Below, in pieces: positions 35,252-41,958 of a DNA stretch of 41,958 bases. Numbering within the stretch: the stretch's first letter is position 1; every line of letters begins with the position of its first letter. The position numbers and the translations under genes were made by a program. Where the stretch lies: assembly GCA_026391125.1 (NCBI GenBank), contig JAPLEO010000065.1, positions 1-41,958 on the forward strand, given 5' to 3'. The notes beneath the pieces were generated by a model that made no database searches, had not been told where the DNA came from, and worked only from the letters and a program-made list of their open reading frames with translations. The DNA comes from Bacteroidota bacterium (GTDB lineage: Bacteria; Bacteroidota; Bacteroidia; Chitinophagales; Chitinophagaceae).

Positions 35252-38023
35252 ATGAAATACCTGCCATTTAAAAGTATAATACTGGTTATTATACTTCCTT
35301 TTGTACTCCAAGCTCAAACAGTAAAACAAGTTCAACTCAAACAGTTTTTTCTTCAGTCTTCCGAGATTGTGAAAAGCAGTGGCGCTGAGCTTTCTATGAA
35401 TCGTGTTACAGGAAAAGAAAAATGGTATCCTGTTACGGTTCCTTCAACAGTTCTTACTGGCTTAGTTGCGAATAAGGTGTACCCAAATCCTTATATTGAT
35501 ATGAATAATATGCGCATCCCTGATGCGTCTGATAGCTTCAATACCCAATACCATTTAGGACAGTTTTCTCATATCCCCAATGTGTCGAATCCTTGGAAGA
35601 AAGCATACTGGTATACCACCAGCTTTCGTGTTCCTTCAACAGATAAAGGTAAAATGTTTCAACTCATCTTTAAAGGGATTAATTATAGAGCGGATGTTTG
35701 GCTCAATGGAAAATTGATTGCCGACAGTTCACAATTGGTGGGCATGTTTGCCGAATTCAATCTCAACGTGAGCAAAGCGATATTAACCGGCGAAGAAAAC
35801 AAATTGGCTGTGAAAATTTATCCTTTAGATTTTCCGGGATATCCCGCACATCCCCAAATAAATGCATTGGGTGATTTTTATGAGAACGGCGGACCAACGG
35901 GTGATATTGGAAAAAATGTGACCATGCTTTGTTCTGTAGGCTGGGATTGGATGCCAGAAATTCACGACCGGAATATGGGCATCTGGCAACCCGTTTATTT
36001 AAGAACTTCGGGAAATGTAGTTGTTCAACAACCTAAGGTCACTACCACATTTGCTTCTGGCAATGATACGAATGCTGCAAAAATAAATATTCAATTGTTG
36101 CTTGCTAATTATGGCAGGGAAAGTCATCAAGGAGCATTAAAAATTTCGATCTCTCCCGAAACCTTCACTGGCAATGGTTTCAGCATCTCTCAAAACGTTT
36201 CATTGAAAGGTGATGAACAAAAGAAGATCGAATTTTCATCAGATCAGTTCCAACAATTACTTCTACAACATCCACACATTTGGTGGCCTCATGGATATGG
36301 CAATGCAGATCTTTATAAGATTCGTATACAATACATCAGTGGCAAAGAAATTTCAGATGATACCAGTTTTGTATTTGGAATTAGAACGGTTGATTCAAAA
36401 TATTCAACTGTCAAGGGCTGGAGCAAAAGAGATTTTTATGTGAATGGAAAACGCATTCATCTTGTAGGTGGTGCCTGGGTTCCTGATATGATGTTACAAG
36501 AAGACTCGCTTCGTTTTGAGCAAGAATTGATGTTGTGTAAAAATGCGAATACCAACTTAGTTAGAATTTGGGGTGGAGGTGTTGCACCACCAGATCAATT
36601 CTTTGAAATCACAGATCGATTAGGCTTGTTGGTTTGGGAAGATTTTTGGATCACTGGAGATACCCATGGAGAGTTTAAGGGATCTAATGAATATCCTTAT
36701 CAAGCAAATGTGTATATCAATAATACTATTAGCACTATTTATCGCTTACGCAATCATCCTTCCTTATTAGTATGGACCGGTGGAAATGAAGGTCATGCTA
36801 GAAAAGAATTGTACGATGCCATGCGAGATAATGTGGCTTTATTAGATGGCACAAGACCCTTCATTCCTTGTTCCTCTGGTTTTGCTCATTTGCCAAAGGA
36901 TTGGAATATGTCATGGCCGGATAATCAACCTGGTGGCGTTTATAGCGGCGGCTCGTATAAATGGGAAGACCCTAATTTTTATTATACCAAAGTGAATGAA
37001 GGGCAGGATTGGTTATTCAAAGATGAAACTGGTATTCCTTCACAAGTACCTTTTGAAACCTTAGCAAAAAATATCCCTAATTTAAAACACGATACCACAT
37101 TGCCTTATCCATTCAATGATTCATGGGGTTATCATGATGCTTGTTCTGGTAATGGGCATTACGACCTCTATTATTATGAGATGATCAAACGATTAGGTAA
37201 GCCCAATTCATTGAAAGATTTTTCTGATAAAATGCAAATAATGAATGCTGATGGTTATAGAGGGATCTTTGAAGCTGCAGGTCATAAATTAAATGATAAT
37301 GGTGGCGTCTTATTGTGGAAACTAAACCCCGCTTTCCCAAGCGTGATCTGGCAGATCTTCGATTACTATTTAGCGCCGAATGCCGGATACTACTTTATGC
37401 AAAGCGCTAATGAAAAATTGCATGTGCAATTAAATTTAGACGATTCGGTCGTGGCAGTTATCAATAGAACTTATCATCCAGAAAATAATTTAACAGTCGA
37501 TGCTGCAGTGTATGATTTGAGTGGCAAACAAATTTTTTCACAAAAATCTACATTGAGTATTGGAGAGTCAGAAGTGAAGAAAACTATTTCGCTCAATCAG
37601 ATTCTTTCTAGTTATACTGCCTTGAGTTTTGTGGTATTGAATTTGAAAGATGCAAACGGAAAATTAGTTTCGCATAATGTGTATTGGTTTGCAAAAGACC
37701 ATCAATACCAAGCTTTGAAAGATTTGAAACCTGCTAAGTTGAGCGTAAAGACACTTCAAAAAAGCAATGATCAAACCAATACTAAGTGGACTTTCCAATT
37801 CACTAACTCAACCAATCAAATGGCTTTCTTTGTGCATCCTAAAATAACTGCAAAAGGAGAGGAGTTATTCCCTGGTTTTTGGACAGGCAATTATTTTACA
37901 TTGGCCCCTGGAGAAAGTATCACTCTAGAGGCTACTTATCCGAAAGCAACCCTTGTAAATAAAAAATTGCAATTGAGTTTAAGTGGATGGAATCGAGAAG
38001 AGTTGGTGAAAGATTTGGACTAA
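35252..38023 (+). CDS. GH2 exo-glycosidase (beta-mannosidase / exo-beta-glucosaminidase-like)
   Basis: A 923-residue exported family 2 glycoside hydrolase with a signal peptide ending at VLQAQ (residue 22). The N-terminal sugar-binding jelly-roll (about 30-255) holds GINYRADVWLNG and GWDWMPEIHDRNMGIW, like exo-beta-D-glucosaminidases and mannosidases rather than LacZ. An immunoglobulin-like domain is followed by the TIM barrel with NLVRIWGGGVAPPDQFFEITDRLGLLVWEDF. The acid/base is Glu513 in WTGGNEGH and the nucleophile is probably Glu592 in LFKDETG. C-terminal beta domains complete the enzyme. The sugar removed is not certain. Convergent with the beta-helix/GH43 gene, with 4 bases between stops. 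Confidence 0.9.
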   Translation: MKYLPFKSIILVIILPFVLQAQTVKQVQLKQFFLQSSEIVKSSGAELSMNRVTGKEKWYPVTVPSTVLTGLVANKVYPNPYIDMNNMRIPDASDSFNTQYHLGQFSHIPNVSNPWKKAYWYTTSFRVPSTDKGKMFQLIFKGINYRADVWLNGKLIADSSQLVGMFAEFNLNVSKAILTGEENKLAVKIYPLDFPGYPAHPQINALGDFYENGGPTGDIGKNVTMLCSVGWDWMPEIHDRNMGIWQPVYLRTSGNVVVQQPKVTTTFASGNDTNAAKINIQLLLANYGRESHQGALKISISPETFTGNGFSISQNVSLKGDEQKKIEFSSDQFQQLLLQHPHIWWPHGYGNADLYKIRIQYISGKEISDDTSFVFGIRTVDSKYSTVKGWSKRDFYVNGKRIHLVGGAWVPDMMLQEDSLRFEQELMLCKNANTNLVRIWGGGVAPPDQFFEITDRLGLLVWEDFWITGDTHGEFKGSNEYPYQANVYINNTISTIYRLRNHPSLLVWTGGNEGHARKELYDAMRDNVALLDGTRPFIPCSSGFAHLPKDWNMSWPDNQPGGVYSGGSYKWEDPNFYYTKVNEGQDWLFKDETGIPSQVPFETLAKNIPNLKHDTTLPYPFNDSWGYHDACSGNGHYDLYYYEMIKRLGKPNSLKDFSDKMQIMNADGYRGIFEAAGHKLNDNGGVLLWKLNPAFPSVIWQIFDYYLAPNAGYYFMQSANEKLHVQLNLDDSVVAVINRTYHPENNLTVDAAVYDLSGKQIFSQKSTLSIGESEVKKTISLNQILSSYTALSFVVLNLKDANGKLVSHNVYWFAKDHQYQALKDLKPAKLSVKTLQKSNDQTNTKWTFQFTNSTNQMAFFVHPKITAKGEELFPGFWTGNYFTLAPGESITLEATYPKATLVNKKLQLSLSGWNREELVKDLD

Positions 38024-38027
38024 TAGT

Positions 38028-40235
38028 TTAATAGGTCTTTGATGAAATAATCATGGGATTGGTTTTATCGAAGTAAAGCTGCATCCATAAATAAGCAGAA
38101 TGCTTGAGGTCATATCGATCCCAGGCATCTGCTAATACCAGGAATTTCCCATTTTCTTTCAGTGGTTGTATATAACTGATTTGTGAACCATAGGTAATTT
38201 CAGCATCGTTGCCGATGCAGGGATTATCTATTTGTTTCCAAGGCCCCATTGGATGGTCGGCAACCGCATACAATGCTTTATTTGGTGCCCATCCTGTACA
38301 CAAGGAAGTAATTAAATAATATTTGTTTTGATAGGAAAAAACCGCTGGAGATTCTCTTCTTTCATTCACCAAAATCTTTGTGTAGTTTGGTTTTAGCTGT
38401 AAGTAATCATCCGTCAATTCATTTACATGCATGGTATTATTATTTTCAGATGCGTTAAATAAATAGGCTTTACCATCTGCATCTTTAAAAATTGTCATGT
38501 CTCTCGACTCTTCTCCATTTGGTTGAAAACTATTCACCAATTTAAAAGGGCCTTCCGGTTTATCGCTTACAGCCACACCAACACGTGCATAGGAATAATC
38601 GTTCTTATCCAGATGCATCCAGAGCACGAATTTTTTTGTGCGTTCATTGTAGATCACTTTAGGGCGCTCAATTACACGCGAAGTATCCAGTTCACTTGAT
38701 GCGTTTACAGTTGTGGGTGCAAGTACAACACCCAGATTGGTCCAGTTTTTTAAATCAGTAGATCGATAACACGCAATGCCTCCCGCTGGCACCCGATAAC
38801 ATTCCCACTGCTGACCTGGAACCAGCCAGGTACTCCCAGATTTCACTTCACCATACAAGTAATAATAATTGTTATAGTATAGAATTCCTGATCCATGTGC
38901 ATTTATTTTTTGACCAGTTAAATCCCTGCTTGGCTGAATAATATTTTGGTGCAATTCCTCATCATTATTCAGTTTGCCCCTTGTCAATGAAGTCCATTTA
39001 TTTGATTGGAAAAGGTCTTTTTCATTCAATTGATTAAATACCAAAACAGAATCTCTTCCAGTGAAAGTATTGCCTATAAATTTGAAAGACTCGTGATTAC
39101 TTAGAATATCAAACTTGATGGCAACATTGTTCCGATTAATGATTCGGTTATTTTTAAAGACCAGGTTTTTGAACTGCTTTTGATCCTGCGAACTATTCCA
39201 GATATATACGGCAGCTTTGCCACCCGATTTTAAACCATCATTTAAACTGCTGCAATTAATGATCTTATTATTATCCCAGTTCGATGCACCAGCATATTGA
39301 TAAATGCCATATCCTGCGCCTTCATTCTCGTAGGATTCACAATTTTGAATGATTGCATTGGTTACACCTCCATCTAAATCAAAACCGCCCCCATCAGATC
39401 CTCCATTGGAAGTTTTATTATGATGCGAAACACAATTTTGAATGATGACACTATCAGATTCATACGTCCAAATACCTACCGGGCCATTGCCAATTCTAGG
39501 CATGTCCCAACCATTATTGGTTGCTTCACAATGATCAATCAATACACTTGTGCACCATCCAACCAATATTCCATTTCCACTATGATTTGTAAAATTAGTA
39601 GGGTCACCAGGGTTATCAATTGCTTCTGAATTCCTGATCGTAATATACCTGGAAGATTTTTTATCAGTACCGTCCACCAAAATTCCAGAAGCTCCATTAT
39701 GCTTCGCAATGCAATGATTTACTGATAGGTGCTGTGAGGAGAAAATATACAAACCAGCTTTTTGAAATCCACTGATGGTTACTTGATCAATCTGAATGTT
39801 TTTTGAATTTGAAATGGAGCAACCATTACTGGTATTCCCATTTTTTCTTCCATTCCCAATGAGCATTAAGTTTTGAAATTTTAATTGGGAAGAATTAGAA
39901 ACAACAATTGCTTGGTTATTTTCACCATTGATAGTAGCGCTACCTTTTCCATAGGAACTGATAACCACCTTTAAATTATTATTTTCAATTTTCAATGGGC
40001 CCTCGAATACTTCACCAGATTTCAGTAAAATGCTATCTCCATTTTGAAGGACCAGATGTACTACTTTTGATAGAGATTTAAAGGGTTCACGTAATGTGCC
40101 TTTATTTTGATCGTTCCCATTGCTAGAAAAATAGTAAGATCTAGGAATGGGAGTTTGTTGTCCATCAACTTTTAGGCAAGGCATCAGCATAAAAATGATA
40201 AAGCCGATTCCAATTAATATTCGAGCTTTTGTCAT
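38028..40235 (-). CDS. parallel beta-helix plus GH43-type fusion protein
   Basis: A 735-residue exported protein with two catalytic-type folds. A signal peptide ends at KVDGQ (about residue 25). Residues about 32-420 are a right-handed parallel beta-helix of the pectate-lyase/NosD type, with short Asn/Ser-rich turns (GVTNAIIQNCESYENEGAGYGIY). Residues about 435-735 are a five-bladed GH43-like propeller with NAHGSGILYYNNYYYLYGE, SRDMTIFKDADG (Asp579) and NERRESPAVF (probable acid Glu629). The HGxG start, lacking the usual base Asp, is like exo-beta-1,3-galactanase-type GH43 members. The ATG at 40235 is used, since an earlier in-frame ATG would put a second hydrophobic stretch ahead of the signal peptide. 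Confidence 0.85.
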   Translation of the reverse strand: MTKARILIGIGFIIFMLMPCLKVDGQQTPIPRSYYFSSNGNDQNKGTLREPFKSLSKVVHLVLQNGDSILLKSGEVFEGPLKIENNNLKVVISSYGKGSATINGENNQAIVVSNSSQLKFQNLMLIGNGRKNGNTSNGCSISNSKNIQIDQVTISGFQKAGLYIFSSQHLSVNHCIAKHNGASGILVDGTDKKSSRYITIRNSEAIDNPGDPTNFTNHSGNGILVGWCTSVLIDHCEATNNGWDMPRIGNGPVGIWTYESDSVIIQNCVSHHNKTSNGGSDGGGFDLDGGVTNAIIQNCESYENEGAGYGIYQYAGASNWDNNKIINCSSLNDGLKSGGKAAVYIWNSSQDQKQFKNLVFKNNRIINRNNVAIKFDILSNHESFKFIGNTFTGRDSVLVFNQLNEKDLFQSNKWTSLTRGKLNNDEELHQNIIQPSRDLTGQKINAHGSGILYYNNYYYLYGEVKSGSTWLVPGQQWECYRVPAGGIACYRSTDLKNWTNLGVVLAPTTVNASSELDTSRVIERPKVIYNERTKKFVLWMHLDKNDYSYARVGVAVSDKPEGPFKLVNSFQPNGEESRDMTIFKDADGKAYLFNASENNNTMHVNELTDDYLQLKPNYTKILVNERRESPAVFSYQNKYYLITSLCTGWAPNKALYAVADHPMGPWKQIDNPCIGNDAEITYGSQISYIQPLKENGKFLVLADAWDRYDLKHSAYLWMQLYFDKTNPMIISSKTY

Positions 40236-40362
40236 AGTTTTGATTTTAACTAAAATAAATAAAATACCGAGGCTGTTCAAAATTTAATTGATTGATCTTA
40301 CAGAAGCGCTCAGATACTGATCAGTTTGGGATTACAAAAAATCTTGTTAGATTGTTATTGAA

Positions 40363-41388
40363 ATGACCGTTTATATGAAAGCCCTATCTTGTACCACTCC
40401 GAGAAATTTCGAATATATCCTGATCGATAAACCTGTTCTAGTGCCTGGTAAAACTTTATTAAAGGTAGAACGAGTGGGTATTTGCGGAACAGACCTTCAC
40501 GCTTTTGAAGGGTCACAACCTTATTTTAGTTACCCTAGAATTTTAGGTCATGAATTGGCTTTAACTATTATTGAAACTACTGCAGCAGGTTTTTCAGTTG
40601 GAGAGAGGGTAACTATCATTCCTTATTTTAATTGCGGTGTATGCATTGCCTGTAGAATGGGTAAGCCCAATTGCTGTGTAGAAATCGCAGTATTTGGCGT
40701 ACATATCGATGGAGCCATGTGCGAATACATTCTTGTACCGAATAACTATTTGGTACATGGAGAGGGATTAAGTCTTGAGTCTTTGGCTTTAATCGAACCT
40801 CTTGCTATTGGAGCACATGGGGTGAGAAGAGCCAATATTCAAAAAGGCGAAACTGTATTGATCCTTGGTGCCGGTCCCATTGGATTAGGTGTCATTGCTT
40901 TCGCAAAAAATGCAGGAGCAAAAATCATTGTTCTTGATATCAATGAATATCGATTAAATTTCTGTAGAACAGCTTTAGGTATTACTGATCTTGTAAATGC
41001 TTCCACTGAAAATGCAATCGATAAGATCAAGACAATCACTAATCATGATATGCCTACAACTATCATCGATGCCACTGGAAATCTACGCGCTATCAATGAG
41101 GGATTTAGCTATTTAGCACATGGTGGCAAATATGTATTGGTAGGTTTGCAAAAAGAAAATATCTCAGTATCACATCCAGAATTTCATAAAAGGGAAGCCA
41201 CTTTAATGAGTAGCAGAAATGCCACACGTGAAGATTTTGAACTAGTCATTGCTGCTATTAAAATGGGCTCGATAAACCCTTTAGATTTCATTACACATCG
41301 TGTTCCCTTCGATGAGGTAGCAAATAATTTCGAGTCCTGGTTAGATCCCCAAAATCATGTTATTAAGGCGATGATTAGTTTTAAATAA
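40363..41388 (+). CDS. zinc-dependent MDR alcohol/polyol dehydrogenase
   Basis: A 341-residue medium-chain dehydrogenase. The catalytic zinc site is Cys41 (GICGTD), His63-Glu64 (GHE) and Glu145 (IEPLA). The structural zinc loop is C91-x2-C94-x2-C97-x7-C105. The NAD(P) Rossmann motif is GAGPIG (169-174). It is nearest to sorbitol, threonine or sugar-acid/polyol dehydrogenases; the substrate is not determined. The ATG at 40375, four codons on (MKALSC), is the more usual start for this family. With the neighbouring glycosidases a role in oxidising released sugars or polyols is possible but only inferred from position. Confidence 0.92.
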   Translation: MTVYMKALSCTTPRNFEYILIDKPVLVPGKTLLKVERVGICGTDLHAFEGSQPYFSYPRILGHELALTIIETTAAGFSVGERVTIIPYFNCGVCIACRMGKPNCCVEIAVFGVHIDGAMCEYILVPNNYLVHGEGLSLESLALIEPLAIGAHGVRRANIQKGETVLILGAGPIGLGVIAFAKNAGAKIIVLDINEYRLNFCRTALGITDLVNASTENAIDKIKTITNHDMPTTIIDATGNLRAINEGFSYLAHGGKYVLVGLQKENISVSHPEFHKREATLMSSRNATREDFELVIAAIKMGSINPLDFITHRVPFDEVANNFESWLDPQNHVIKAMISFK

Positions 41389-41430
41389 TCCTTGCAACTA
41401 TGCTTGGATATTTAAGTTGGAGGGATGCGT

Positions 41431-41485
41431 GTAAACCATTATTTTTAAAGAAGCGGTCGGGATGAAGATTTCCCGACAGGTTTAC
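41431..41485 (+). promoter_or_regulatory. nested-hairpin leader before the PSCyt1 gene
   Basis: An outer 7-bp stem (GTAAACC at 41431-41437 with GGTTTAC at 41479-41485) encloses an inner 7-bp stem (GTCGGGA at 41456-41462 with TCCCGAC at 41471-41477). There is no T-tract, so it is a poor terminator. It lies 24 bases before the ATG of the cytochrome gene. Confidence 0.4.
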
Positions 41486-41508
41486 TGCCATAAGAAATCA
41501 AACTAACT

Positions 41509-41958
41509 ATGCCATCTCAAAATCAGGTGCGGAGCAATAGCTTATTGCTTTTTATTGGATTTGTGCTGCTGCTTTCTTGCAATAACAAAAATTTGCAAGA
41601 GGAAGCCATACCTGATCAGGTTAGTTATAACTATGATGTGCGACCAATCTTATCCGACAAATGTTTTAATTGCCACGGTCCAGATGCAAGAAAAAGAGAG
41701 GCAGGCTTAAGATTGGATCTGGCATCAGAAGCTTTCAAAGCCCTACAAGACCATCCTACAAAACATTCACTAGTTGCTGGTAATCCCCAACAGTCTGAAT
41801 TATTTATTCGCGTATCCTCAAAAGATACCAGCATTTTAATGCCTAAGCCTTCCAGTAGATTGCCAAGACTAACTGAAAGGGAATTAGCCATTATTAAAAA
41901 ATGGATTTTGCAAGGAGCAGTATACGAACCGCATTGGGCGTTTGTAGCGCCTAAGAAA
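41509..41958 (+). CDS. planctomycete-type cytochrome c (PSCyt1) lipoprotein, 5' part
   Basis: An open frame of 150 codons that runs off the window edge. It begins with a lipoprotein signal (LLLSC, Cys24). After a short linker comes YDVRPILSDKCFNCHGPDARKREAGLRLDL, with the haem-binding CFNCH (CxxCH). The rest, with NPQQSELFIRVSSKD, LMPKPSSRLP and ELAIIKKWILQGAVYEPHWAF, is the PSCyt1 (planctomycete cytochrome c) domain, usually followed by DUF1549 and DUF1553 in a roughly 1000-residue protein. A TAA six codons upstream makes this ATG the first possible start. The remainder, and any DUF1501 partner gene, would lie beyond the window. Confidence 0.88.
   Translation, partial: MPSQNQVRSNSLLLFIGFVLLLSCNNKNLQEEAIPDQVSYNYDVRPILSDKCFNCHGPDARKREAGLRLDLASEAFKALQDHPTKHSLVAGNPQQSELFIRVSSKDTSILMPKPSSRLPRLTERELAIIKKWILQGAVYEPHWAFVAPKK

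Noticed and set aside
40236..40280. Longer start of the beta-helix/GH43 gene
   Set aside because: It would place an extra hydrophobic segment ahead of a complete signal peptide.
41631..41891. 86-codon open frame on the minus strand at the right end
   Set aside because: It lies opposite the CxxCH-containing PSCyt1 frame, which has a lipobox and domain match.

Overview
The window is a stretch of low-GC chromosome from a Bacteroidota bacterium. Support comes from the TamB plus lipoprotein-TamA (TamL) pair, many lipoboxes, SPI-exported glycoside hydrolases, a FISUMP-domain protein, Bacteroidota-type promoters (TTTG-N18/20-TAnnTTTG) and A-rich leaders without clear Shine-Dalgarno sites. The gene mix suggests a free-living, aerobic, polysaccharide-using heterotroph, perhaps of the Chitinophagaceae; the genus is not resolved. 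I see no CRISPR array, tRNA, rRNA, IS element or prophage. No gap between genes exceeds about 230 bases.

Layout. (1) 31-10011, envelope block on +: small membrane protein, DUF4189-like secreted protein, OmpA with thrombospondin type-3 repeats, FAS1 lipoprotein, then tamB and tamL only 2 bases apart. (2) 10016-12585: serine beta-lactamase-like hydrolase (-), a gutted L,D-transpeptidase remnant with a frameshift at a slippery A-run, and a FISUMP lipid- or surface-type protein. (3) 12640-18664: GH31 glucosidase/xylosidase (-), TSUP exporter plus SGNH esterase (+), GH51 arabinofuranosidase (-). (4) 18878-20941: a three-gene sulfur cassette (SQR-type flavoprotein, single-cysteine TusE/DsrC-like protein, DsrE2-like protein), running tail-to-tail into a TonB-dependent receptor (-). 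(5) 23501-27372: two paralogous glycosyltransferases (+) facing a flippase and a NodB-type deacetylase (-), a small surface-glycan island. (6) 27601-34359: a seven-gene TetR-TolC-HlyD-ABC-ABC-permease-permease efflux operon, with a perfect palindromic operator on the promoter and a 15/16 copy of it at the start of tolC. (7) 34467-41388: deoD, a GH2 exo-glycosidase, a beta-helix/GH43 fusion (-) and a zinc MDR dehydrogenase. (8) From 41509 to the edge: the start of a planctomycete-type cytochrome c (PSCyt1) lipoprotein.

How the parts fit. The tamB-tamL pair serves outer-membrane protein assembly. The exported glycosidases (GH31, GH51, GH2, GH43) suggest scavenging of plant-type side-chain sugars, although no SusC/SusD pair is present. 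In the sulfur cassette the cysteine counts (two, one, one) fit oxidation of sulfide to sulfane sulfur and hand-over between carrier proteins, with no Dsr or Hdr oxidase in view. The efflux operon has every part needed for a tripartite pump that spans both membranes, and it appears to be autoregulated.

The most interesting items are the duplicated TetR operator, the sulfur relay cassette, the L,D-transpeptidase remnant with an A AAA AAC heptamer, and the beta-helix/GH43 fusion.
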